5,404 nt of DNA, taken from NCBI GenBank assembly GCA_016218905.1, contig JACRCS010000853.1, positions 1-5,404 on the forward strand, written 5' to 3'. Position numbers and translations under genes: made by a program. The DNA comes from Deltaproteobacteria bacterium (GTDB taxonomy: Bacteria; Desulfobacterota_C; Deferrisomatia; Deferrisomatales; JACRMM01). Shown piece by piece: positions 1 through 5,404 of the stretch (the first letter of the stretch is position 1; each line of letters starts with the position of its first letter). The notes beneath the pieces were generated by a model, which searched no databases, was not told the DNA's origin, and saw nothing but the letters and a program-made list of their open reading frames with translations.

Positions 1-1513
1 CGACGCGTGCTTTCCGAAGGTCGGCGAGGGCCCCCGTCTCGGCGAGGAGGGCCTGGGTGAGGTCGTTCTGCCGGGTCAGGACGAAATAGCTCGTGGTCAG
101 ACCGGCGGAGAATCGCTCCTCCTCGGCGCGGAGCTGGTCTTCGGCGGCAGAGCGGCCGGCACGAGCGGCGGCGAGGCGCTGGCGGGAGGTGTCGAGCGCG
201 ACCGCGGCGTTGCGGATCTCGACCTCGACCTGCTGGCGGACGCGGAGGAGGCCGAGCTCGGCCTGGGTTCGCGAGGAGCGCGCCGCGGTTGCCTCGGCGC
301 GAGCCGCGCGGTTGCCGAGCGGGACCGTGAGGGCGAAACCGACGGAGGCGTCGGGGAAACGCCCTTCCCGGATCGTCCCGAGCGAGCGTCCCAAGCCGCC
401 GTCGACGACGTCAGGGATGGTGGCCGGGGCTGTGGGAAAGGGAGGCGCCAGTCCGGGGTTCTTCTCTCCGGCCATCCCGCGGCGGGCGTAGGTCGCCACG
501 AAGTCAAGCTGCGGTCGGGTCCGGTCGCGCGCCGCCTCATCGTCGACGTCCAGCCGGGCGAGCCGAGTGGCGGCCTCGGCCACTTCGGGGCGGAGCGTCA
601 CAGCGGATGCGAGCGCCGTCGCCAGGTCGGGCGGGGAGGCGTTCCCGTCTTCGGCCTCGTCCTCCGGGCGAAGCCGCGACGACCAGAGAGGGTCGGCCGG
701 GTCCGCCAGGAGGAGCGACTTCAGGGCGTTCTCCGCGCGGGACTCCGCCTCGCGCGCAGCGTAGAGCTCTCCTTTCCGGCGCTCCAGCTCGGCCACCGGA
801 GAGGAGAGGTCGGCCTCGGAGAGCGTGCCGGCCTCGACACGGGCCCCGACGTCGGTCTTCTGGCGCTCGGCGAGGGCGACGGCCGACTGCCGGGCCTCGA
901 CATCACGGCGAGCGGCGAAGAGGGTCCAGAAGGACCTCTCGACGGCGGCGACCGTCTCGGTCGCCACGCGCCTCGTGGAGGCCTCGGAGCGCGTGCGGTC
1001 GAGGCGCGCGACGCGCAGTCCCTGCCGGGCCGGGTCGATCGCGCGGTGGCGCAGGAGCGGCTGCCGCAGCTCGAGGCCGATCGAGGTGTACCAGGAAGGG
1101 GAGAGGCTCGCGAAGACGTTCGTGGTCTCTTCGCGCGACGCCGAGGATGTCAGCGCGGCGGTGCCGCCCGTCGGCAGAAGCTGCACGAGGCCGAGGCTTG
1201 CGGTGTAGCCGGAGGAATTGGGGGCCAGGTCGCCGGCGGGGGCCCCCGAGAGAATGGAATTGACCGGGTCGGTCCGGTCGCGCCAGCGGGCGTCGGCGCG
1301 GAGCGTCGGGTCGTAGGCTCCGTTCGCTCTCGTCTCTCCTGAAGCAGCGATCGTCGCGTTTTCGCGCTCGACGCGCAGCTCGAGGTTCACCTCGAGGGCC
1401 CGAGCACGCGCCTCGGCGAGCGTGAGCGGAACCTCGGCTGGTGGGGAGGTGGCGTGAACGAAGGAGGACCCGAGGAGGGAGGCCAGAACGACGATGCGGG
1501 CGCGAGCGATCAC
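1..1513 (-). CDS. TolC-family outer-membrane efflux protein (C-terminus cut by window edge)
   Basis: Outer-membrane channel component of a tripartite export or efflux system, expected to form a trimeric beta-barrel plus periplasmic alpha-helical tunnel. Translating the minus strand from GTG at 1513 gives 504 open residues to the window edge. Residues 1-21 look like a Sec signal peptide: Arg at 4 and 6, hydrophobic 7-19, likely cleavage after VHA at 19-21. Two OEP-type repeats follow, about 29-270 and 297-504. The first has AYDPTL (66-71), QPLLR (151-155) and RVEAGTLSEADL (225-236). The second has RPEV (308-311), RPQLDF (333-338), the typical VPLGNRAARAEA strand-to-helix turn (397-408) and RFSAGLTTSYFVL (467-479). 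Long Ala/Arg/Glu-rich helices lie between. TolC relatives usually end soon after this point, so probably only a few tens of residues are missing. The start is supported by AAGGGAG (1520-1526) 6 nt upstream and a 4-nt GTGA overlap with the preceding small gene, suggesting translational coupling. No adaptor or pump gene is visible; they may lie to the left. The substrate cannot be told from sequence. Confidence 0.93.
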   Translation of the reverse strand, partial: MIARARIVVLASLLGSSFVHATSPPAEVPLTLAEARARALEVNLELRVERENATIAASGETRANGAYDPTLRADARWRDRTDPVNSILSGAPAGDLAPNSSGYTASLGLVQLLPTGGTAALTSSASREETTNVFASLSPSWYTSIGLELRQPLLRHRAIDPARQGLRVARLDRTRSEASTRRVATETVAAVERSFWTLFAARRDVEARQSAVALAERQKTDVGARVEAGTLSEADLSSPVAELERRKGELYAAREAESRAENALKSLLLADPADPLWSSRLRPEDEAEDGNASPPDLATALASAVTLRPEVAEAATRLARLDVDDEAARDRTRPQLDFVATYARRGMAGEKNPGLAPPFPTAPATIPDVVDGGLGRSLGTIREGRFPDASVGFALTVPLGNRAARAEATAARSSRTQAELGLLRVRQQVEVEIRNAAVALDTSRQRLAAARAGRSAAEDQLRAEEERFSAGLTTSYFVLTRQNDLTQALLAETGALADLRKARV

Positions 1514-1758
1514 GTGGCACTCCCTTCGACGGCGCCAGGGGGAATCCGGACGCGCTGGATCCGGGGGTCGAGGGCATCGGCAAAGCGGTCGAGAAGGTCG
1601 GCATCGAGCGCGCAGAGGGCTTCCCGCTCGACCGGAGTTAGCGAGTCGTCGCAGGCGAGATTGGCGAGCGCCTCTCCCGGCGCGGCGCGAAAGCGCTGCC
1701 GGATTTCCTCGTCGGTGGCGAGCTTTCCGAGGATCCGTTCCACAGTCTTCTGAGACAT
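1510..1758 (-). CDS. 82-residue small protein, tentatively NHLP/Os1348-like (RiPP leader-like clan)
   Basis: Small, soluble, acidic, mostly helical protein with no signal peptide or membrane segment. Visible pattern: MSQKTVERILGKLATDEEIR (1-20), an RFRAAPGEAL segment (22-31), SLTPVEREAL (39-48), then LDADLLDRFADALDPRI (51-67). From memory this layout (short helix, 'L.TDEE.R.RF...P..AL', 'LT..ER.AL', 'DP.I') resembles small proteins annotated as Os1348 or Franean1_4349 family, grouped with nitrile-hydratase-leader-like RiPP precursors. No search was possible, so this is tentative. The tail after residue 67 (Pro-Pro-Gly, ending EGSAT) has no Gly-Gly leader cleavage site and no Cys/Ser/Thr-rich core; the two Cys are at 36 and 49. 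It may therefore be a leader-like accessory or regulatory protein and not a precursor. ATG 1758 is chosen over an in-frame upstream ATG at 1845 because a strong AAGGAAGG ribosome site precedes it and the upstream extension does not look like protein. It overlaps the TolC gene by GTGA. Confidence 0.82.
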   Translation of the reverse strand: MSQKTVERILGKLATDEEIRQRFRAAPGEALANLACDDSLTPVEREALCALDADLLDRFADALDPRIQRVRIPPGAVEGSAT

Positions 1759-1762
1759 CTGG

Positions 1763-1772
1763 CCTTCCTTCC
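1763..1772 (-). promoter_or_regulatory. Strong ribosome binding site of the small protein
   Basis: The minus strand reads GGAAGGAAGGCCAGATG. The purine-rich GGAAGGAAGG ends 4 nt before ATG 1758. This decides the start of the 82-residue protein over the longer in-frame possibility from 1845. Confidence 0.75.
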
Positions 1773-1784
1773 AGCTGCTAAGAC

Positions 1785-1799
1785 GCAAGGCGGCTGCCG
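1785..1799 (-). promoter_or_regulatory. Candidate sigma-54 (-24/-12) promoter for small protein and TolC
   Basis: The minus strand reads CGGCAGCCGCCTTGC. Against the sigma-54 consensus TGGCACG-N4-TTGC it keeps GG at -24, GC at -12, the exact 10-nt spacing and the full TTGC, for 8 of 11 defined positions. The predicted start of transcription near 1773 leaves a leader of about 15 nt that still contains the strong ribosome site, a compact and sensible arrangement. The gene directly upstream encodes a sigma-54 activator. Degenerate 8/11 matches do occur by chance in GC-rich DNA, so this rests partly on position. Confidence 0.5.
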
Positions 1800-1931
1800 A
1801 ACCCGTCGACGACCGGTCCGGAGTGCTCAAGTGTCTGGAAGGCATTGCCTTAGAAGAGAGAAGCTATCAGGACTACGGAACGGACCGGCGCCACCTGTGT
1901 GCTCGCATCGGAGCATGTTGCTCCAAGCGGA

Positions 1932-3602
1932 TCATGTTGTCGTGTCGATTCCGAGTCGTCGGAGTCGTCCGTATAGCTGGCCTCGCGTGACGCCGAGGGC
2001 ACGGGCCGCGCGGCTCTTATTGAACCGGGACTCCTCGAGCGCCCTTTCGATAGCGGCCCGCTCCACGTCGGCGAGGGACGACGAGGGGTTGGCCGGCCGC
2101 ACACGCTCCCCGCCCGAGAGAGGTGGCGGACTGAGCACGGTCGCCGCTGAGCGCGACAGGTGGGACACATCATCAGCCGCCTCGGTGATCGTCGCCGGCC
2201 CTGTCGGCATCACGAGGTGCTCGTGGGTCACGAGGCCGCCGTCGCAGAGAATCGACGCCCGCTCGAGGACGTTCCTCAGCTCGCGGACGTTTCCGGGCCA
2301 GGCGTAGCTCAGGAGCGCTTCCCTCGCGTCGCGCGAGATCCCGGCGGCGGGACGCCCCAGCTCGGCCCCGATCTCCTCGAGGAACGTCCCGGCGAGGGGA
2401 AGGATGTCTTCCGGGCGCTCGCGCAGGGTCGGGATCCGGATCTCGAACACGGCGAGCCGGTAGAAGAGATCCTCGCGAAACGTGCCACGCGACATGGCCG
2501 ATCGAAGGTCGCGGTTCGTCGCGGCGACGACGCGTAGGTCGGCCTTCAGGGCCCTCGTTCCACCCAGCCTCTGGAACTCGCGCTCCTGGAGGACGCGGAG
2601 GAGCTTGGCCTGGACCGACGGGCTCGTCTCGCCGACCTCGTCGAGGAAGAGGACGCCCCCCTGCGCAAGCTCGATGCGTCCCGGCTTGGATGCATGGGCG
2701 CCCGTGAACGCCCCCCTGTCGTAGCCAAAGAGCTCAGATTCGAGCAGCGTGTCGGGGAGTGCGGCGCAATTCAGGGCGACGAACGGACCCCGGGCGCGGC
2801 GCGAAGAGGAATGGAGGAAGCGGGCAATGACCTCTTTGCCGGTGCCGGACTCGCCCGTCAGAAGGACGGTCGTCTCGGCCGCGGCCACTCTCGTCGCCTG
2901 CGTCAGGACTTCTTTCCAGGGCGCCGAGACGCCGACGATGCGCGCGGGGCGGCCTCGCGCCGTCAGCTCCGCGGCGAGCCCCTCGACCCGGCTTTCGAGC
3001 TGCCGGGTCCTTTCCTGCGCCTCGGCGGAGCGCTGCGCCTCCTCCGCAAGACGGTGATGGGAGAGGGCGAGGTGGACGAAGCTCGTGATCCGCCGCGCGA
3101 TGAGGACGTCCCGCTCGGAGTAGGCGGCGGGCCGGAAGGAAAGGAAGTTGAGCCCCCCGACGATGACACCGTCCTCTTTCAGGGGGATCCTCAGGACGGA
3201 GCGGAAGCCGAACCTCACGAGAGGCAGATTCCGGCGGCGCAGCTCCTCGCTGGCGGTGATGTCGTCGAGGAGCATGAAGTCCCAGTCACGGCTCAGGAGA
3301 TCCGGGTCGGGAAGCGGGACGATACCCGGAACGGGGAATCCGACCGGAACGGTGGAATGCGCCCAGATCCGGATGCTCAGCCGGTCGGGCGTGACTCGTC
3401 CCAGGACGAGGGCGTCGTGGGGAAGGACCGGCCTCGCGATCTCGGAGACCCTGTCGAAGACCTTTCGGACGTCGAGTACGTCGGTCAGGGTCGTGAGGAG
3501 ACCGTCGATGGCCTTGAGCTTTCGCAGCTCCTCCACCTCGGTGCGGAGGCGAGCGACCTCGGTTTCGCCGGAAGCGGATGCGTCGTCTCGCGCTTCGGTC
3601 AC
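1932..3602 (-). CDS. GAF-domain sigma-54-dependent transcriptional activator (NtrC-type EBP)
   Basis: A 556-residue bacterial enhancer-binding protein: it binds upstream DNA, forms an AAA+ ring and uses ATP to open sigma-54 RNA polymerase complexes. Domains in order: short coiled coil (about 12-32); GAF sensor domain (about 36-180); a second charged coiled coil (about 183-215); AAA+ domain (about 220-450); Ser/Pro-rich linker (about 470-510); Fis-type helix-turn-helix (about 513-551). The AAA+ motifs are intact: Walker A GESGTGKE (250-257), GAFTGA sigma-54 contact loop (297-302), Walker B GGVLFLDE (315-322), sensor I ATNRD (361-365), arginine-finger region FREDLFYRL (375-383) and sensor [10 protein letters not shown] (435-442). 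A GAF replaces the NtrC receiver domain, so control is probably by a small ligand or partner protein; the ligand is unknown. The start is GTG at 3602, 26 nt after the EAL gene stop, with no clear Shine-Dalgarno sequence, so the exact start is less sure. A dyad-rich region and a sigma-54-like promoter lie directly downstream, suggesting its target is the small-protein/TolC unit. Confidence 0.96.
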   Translation of the reverse strand: MTEARDDASASGETEVARLRTEVEELRKLKAIDGLLTTLTDVLDVRKVFDRVSEIARPVLPHDALVLGRVTPDRLSIRIWAHSTVPVGFPVPGIVPLPDPDLLSRDWDFMLLDDITASEELRRRNLPLVRFGFRSVLRIPLKEDGVIVGGLNFLSFRPAAYSERDVLIARRITSFVHLALSHHRLAEEAQRSAEAQERTRQLESRVEGLAAELTARGRPARIVGVSAPWKEVLTQATRVAAAETTVLLTGESGTGKEVIARFLHSSSRRARGPFVALNCAALPDTLLESELFGYDRGAFTGAHASKPGRIELAQGGVLFLDEVGETSPSVQAKLLRVLQEREFQRLGGTRALKADLRVVAATNRDLRSAMSRGTFREDLFYRLAVFEIRIPTLRERPEDILPLAGTFLEEIGAELGRPAAGISRDAREALLSYAWPGNVRELRNVLERASILCDGGLVTHEHLVMPTGPATITEAADDVSHLSRSAATVLSPPPLSGGERVRPANPSSSLADVERAAIERALEESRFNKSRAARALGVTRGQLYGRLRRLGIDTTT

Positions 3603-3628
3603 GGATCGATTCTACGGACGGACCGCGA

Positions 3629-4954
3629 TCAGGCGGCGAGGGTCTCTATCGGGCCGGGCCGGCCAAGGTAGAAACCCTGGCCGAGAGGGACCCCGAGGCG
3701 GCGAAGAGCCTCGAGCTCGTCGATCGACTCGATTCCCTCGGCGATGACCTGGGTGTCCATCTTCATCGCGAAGGAGAGAATGGCGCCCAGGAGGTCCTGC
3801 TTGATCCGGTTGCGGTGGATGTCCTTCGTGAAGAGGTGGTCGAACTTGAGGAACTCCGGCCGGATGTCGGCGAGGGCGGAGAGGTTCGAATACCCCGAAC
3901 CGAGGTCGTCGACGGCGACGCGGAATCCTTCCTTGCGTAGCTCGCCGAGGACGCTGGCGAACAGCACCTGGTTCTCCGCGTAGGTTCGCTCGGTCACCTC
4001 GATGACGATCTGCCGCGGGTCGAGGTAGAGGTCCAGGACCTCCCTCACGAGACGTCCGTCGAGGAAGTCGGCGTCCTGGGCCGCCGCGGGGGACATATTG
4101 AGGAAGATGAGCCGTCCCCAGCCCGCTCGGGACGCCTCTTCGAGCGAACGCCGGCGGCAGAGGCGCTCGAGGGGAATGACGAGCCCGGCCTTCTCGGCGA
4201 GGGAAAAAAGGCGCTCGGCGTCTTCGAGACCGCTTCCGATCGGGCCGCGGGAGAGCGCCTCGATGCCTGTGACGTTCTCCTCGACGAGGTCGTGAATCGG
4301 CTGGAAGAGCGACACGATGCGTCGCTCGGCGAGGATTCCCCGCAGGATCTCGGTCCCGCGTTCTTCCGCGTTCGCCGTCCGGCGAAAGACCTCGCCGCGG
4401 GCCTCGGTCAGGCCGCGGTAGACGGCCCGCTCGACGCGCACTTTAGGGTCGAAGAGGATGAGCGACTGGCCGACGTGGGAGGAGTACTTGTCGACCGAGG
4501 TGAGGCGATCGGCGAGAAAGGAGGCGACGAAGCCGTCCATCCGCGCGGCGAGGGCGGTGAGCCACTCGTTCGGCGCGACGTCCGAGCCGTTCCGGGCCTT
4601 CGTCGGCACGAAGCAGAGGACCTCGTCGCTCCGCACGGCAGGGACGCAGAAGAGCCCCGTCGGGAGGTTGCCCAGCGCCGCCTGGCCCCGCAGGCCGGCG
4701 ACGAAGTCCCGTATCAGCTCGTCGTAGAACTGCCAGCCCCACGTCTCCTCGACCTGCCGCTCGGTCGCGAGTGCGAAGGCGAGCAGGGCGATGGAGCCGT
4801 GGTCCTCGAGCTGGCGGCGAACGTCGTCGACGACGGCCGGGAGCGTGGGGAGGCCCGTCGCGAGGTCGTGGAGGCGGGCTCGGGTCTGCAACCACTCCGC
4901 GCGCATCGACGCGGCATCGAAGAGCTCTCCGGAGGCCGGCCCCCGGACGTTCAC
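3629..4954 (-). CDS. Degenerate GGDEF-EAL protein, probable cyclic-di-GMP phosphodiesterase
   Basis: A 441-residue cytoplasmic protein. About 29-165 resembles a degraded GGDEF domain: it begins with DLATGLPT (30-37), like the family's D-x-L-TGL start, but RSDEV (108-112) stands where GGDEF should be, so cyclase activity is unlikely. About 205-437 is an EAL phosphodiesterase domain, which hydrolyses cyclic-di-GMP to pGpG. The expected catalytic and metal-binding residues are all seen: EALSR (232-236), Asn286 in NMSP, Glu319 in EVTE, Asp349-Asp350 in DDLGSGYSN, Lys370 in LKFD, Glu406 in AEGIE, and Gln426 in GQGF. There are no membrane segments. GTG 4954 is chosen because it overlaps the receiver stop by 4 nt (GTGA 4951-4954). 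The same frame stays open upstream to 5143, but there it lies on top of the receiver gene and gives Arg-rich nonsense. Coupling to the receiver suggests the two act together, perhaps as a split version of the common receiver-EAL fusion (inference). Confidence 0.93.
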   Translation of the reverse strand: MNVRGPASGELFDAASMRAEWLQTRARLHDLATGLPTLPAVVDDVRRQLEDHGSIALLAFALATERQVEETWGWQFYDELIRDFVAGLRGQAALGNLPTGLFCVPAVRSDEVLCFVPTKARNGSDVAPNEWLTALAARMDGFVASFLADRLTSVDKYSSHVGQSLILFDPKVRVERAVYRGLTEARGEVFRRTANAEERGTEILRGILAERRIVSLFQPIHDLVEENVTGIEALSRGPIGSGLEDAERLFSLAEKAGLVIPLERLCRRRSLEEASRAGWGRLIFLNMSPAAAQDADFLDGRLVREVLDLYLDPRQIVIEVTERTYAENQVLFASVLGELRKEGFRVAVDDLGSGYSNLSALADIRPEFLKFDHLFTKDIHRNRIKQDLLGAILSFAMKMDTQVIAEGIESIDELEALRRLGVPLGQGFYLGRPGPIETLAA

Positions 4955-5334
4955 GGTCCCCGCTCGAGAAAGCTCTGGACCTCGCGAACGACCTCGGCGG
5001 GGGAGAAGGGCTTGGCGATATACCCCTCCGCCCCTTCCTGCAAGCCGATCATCTTGTCGCGTCGCTCGGCGCGGGCGGAGAGCATGACGACCGGAACGTG
5101 CCTCGTCCGCTCGTCCCCCTTCAGGGTACGAAGGACCTGCCAACCGTCCATCTCGGGCATCATCACGTCGAGGAGGACGACGTCGGGCGGCTGCTCATAG
5201 GCGCTCGAGACCGCGGACTTCCCCGTCGAGGCACGTCTCACCTCAAACCCGCTCGTCTCGAAGACGAGCTGAAGCAGGTCGAGGACGTCCTCCTCGTCGT
5301 CCACGATCAGGATCGTCCTTTTCCCCTGGGACAT
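4951..5334 (-). CDS. Stand-alone CheY-like response-regulator receiver
   Basis: A 127-residue single receiver domain with no output domain, so it signals by protein-protein contact. The fold is complete: ILIVDDEED (8-16) with acidic pocket Asp12-Asp13, phosphoacceptor Asp56 in LLDVMMPEMDG (54-64), switch Ser86 in MLSA, aromatic Tyr105, and the Lys108-Pro109 pair in KPF. ATG 5334 is preceded by GAGGAGG (5341-5347) at 6-nt spacing, and the domain starts right after it. It is the first visible gene of a unit with the EAL protein (4-nt overlap) and the sigma-54 activator. No histidine kinase is present in the window, so its phosphodonor is unknown. The likely partners are the EAL protein or the activator, neither of which has its own receiver (inference). 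Confidence 0.96.
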   Translation of the reverse strand: MSQGKRTILIVDDEEDVLDLLQLVFETSGFEVRRASTGKSAVSSAYEQPPDVVLLDVMMPEMDGWQVLRTLKGDERTRHVPVVMLSARAERRDKMIGLQEGAEGYIAKPFSPAEVVREVQSFLERGP

Positions 5335-5340
5335 CGGGTC

Positions 5341-5347
5341 CCTCCTC
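5341..5347 (-). promoter_or_regulatory. Ribosome binding site of the receiver gene
   Basis: GAGGAGG on the minus strand lies 6 nt before ATG 5334. It is a near-ideal Shine-Dalgarno sequence and supports this start. Confidence 0.8.
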
Positions 5348-5383
5348 GCGTCTGACCGGGCCGGATCGCGGTCGAATCTTAGA

Positions 5384-5398
5384 GCAAAGCGCGTCCCG
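5384..5398 (-). promoter_or_regulatory. Candidate sigma-54 (-24/-12) promoter for the receiver-EAL-activator unit
   Basis: The minus strand reads CGGGACGCGCTTTGC followed by T. It matches 9 of 11 defined positions of TGGCACG-N4-TTGC, with GG and GC at exact spacing. The predicted transcript start, near A5372, gives a leader of about 38 nt containing the GAGGAGG ribosome site. The -24 half overlaps a small dyad, TCCCG-C-CGGGA (5394-5404), which ends at the window edge. Upstream activator sites, if any, lie outside the window. A TAAGAT at 5376-5381 could pass for a sigma-70 -10 box, but it has no -35 partner. Confidence 0.45.
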
Positions 5399-5404
5399 GC
5401 GGGA

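Larger units (their letters stand above)
1759..1931 (-). other. Intergenic region with clustered dyads (possible activator binding sites)
   Basis: This 173-nt gap between the sigma-54 activator gene and the small-protein gene shows no coding signal. It contains several perfect short dyads: GGAGCA-TGT-TGCTCC (1910-1924), AAGGCA-T-TGCCTT (1839-1851) and GACCGGTC (1811-1818). It also has an 8-bp inverted pair, CCGGTCCG (1813-1820) and CGGACCGG (1881-1888). GAGCA recurs on the minus strand at 1919-1923, 1900-1904 and 1824-1828. Relative to the proposed start near 1773, the first dyad centres near -144 and the second near -72. Sigma-54 activators typically bind roughly 80-150 nt upstream, so the first fits best. 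No T-rich tail follows any stem, so a rho-independent terminator is not supported. Confidence 0.4.

Noticed and set aside
97..540. Minus-strand open frame of 147 codons inside TolC
   Set aside because: Ser/Arg/Pro-rich shadow frame; the overlapping TolC frame carries conserved OEP motifs over the same bases.
903..1604. Minus-strand open frame of 233 codons overlapping the start of TolC
   Set aside because: It is another frame of the same strand, very Arg/Pro-rich. The TolC frame from 1513 gives a signal peptide, OEP motifs and continuous coding through the window edge.
1759..1845. N-terminal extension of the small protein from an upstream in-frame ATG
   Set aside because: It would bury the strong ribosome site and the candidate sigma-54 element within coding sequence, and its residues do not resemble the rest of the protein.
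1877..1893. Second possible -24/-12 element beginning TGGCGCC in the intergenic region
   Set aside because: It lacks the GC pair at the required -12 spacing.
1910..1924. GGAGCATGTTGCTCC as a rho-independent terminator after the activator gene
   Set aside because: The stem is only 6 bp and no T-run follows on the minus strand; a protein-binding dyad is more plausible.
3621..3630. GACCGCGATC repeated in inverted form at 5364-5373
   Set aside because: A single 10-nt GC-rich match with different contexts (gene junction versus leader) is compatible with chance in 5.4 kb.
2694..3671. Long open frame on the plus strand (325 codons) antisense to the sigma-54 activator
   Set aside because: The translation is low-complexity Gly/Arg/Asp/Glu text with no recognisable domain. 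The opposite strand encodes a complete, motif-rich EBP. Long antisense frames are expected in GC-rich DNA.
4955..5143. N-terminal extension of the EAL protein over the receiver gene
   Set aside because: The 63 extra residues are Arg/Gly-rich and overlap the receiver coding frame. GTG 4954 in a GTGA overlap is the more natural start.
4292..5200. Open frame on the plus strand (302 codons) antisense to the EAL and receiver genes
   Set aside because: It spans two well-supported minus-strand genes, has no domain pattern and is Arg/Gly/Glu-rich; it is a shadow of codon bias.

Overview
The window is GC-rich and carries five protein-coding genes, all on the minus strand. They read from right to left as two tightly packed transcription units. 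A TolC-type outer-membrane protein, a bacterial enhancer-binding protein (EBP) and two plausible sigma-54 promoters point to a Gram-negative (diderm) bacterium. The base composition and the regulator types would suit an Acidobacteriota- or Myxococcota-like environmental lineage, but the sequence alone does not settle this.

Right-hand unit (5334 to 1932): a stand-alone CheY-like receiver, then a degenerate-GGDEF/EAL protein whose GTG start overlaps the receiver stop by 4 nt, then after 26 nt a GAF-AAA+-Fis sigma-54 activator. This is a signalling cassette: phosphorylation input, cyclic-di-GMP hydrolysis and sigma-54 transcription activation. A GG-N10-GC element (5384-5398) with an intact TTGC lies upstream of the receiver.

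Intergenic region (1759-1931, 173 nt): no gene. It holds several short perfect dyads and a second GG-N10-GC element (1785-1799). That element would place a transcript start about 15 nt before the next gene, leaving its strong ribosome binding site intact.

Left-hand unit (1758 to beyond position 1): an 82-residue acidic small protein, tentatively related to the leader-like small proteins annotated in the NHLP/Franean1_4349/Os1348 RiPP-associated group. It is followed, again through a 4-nt GTGA overlap, by a TolC-family outer-membrane protein cut off by the left edge after 504 residues.

Working model (inference): the GAF EBP binds the dyads upstream of the small-protein/TolC unit and drives it with sigma-54, and possibly drives its own unit as well. 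The receiver and EAL protein connect this to a kinase and to cyclic-di-GMP. The most notable candidate for something undescribed is the small leader-like protein, coupled to a TolC exporter and sitting directly beside a dedicated sigma-54 activator.
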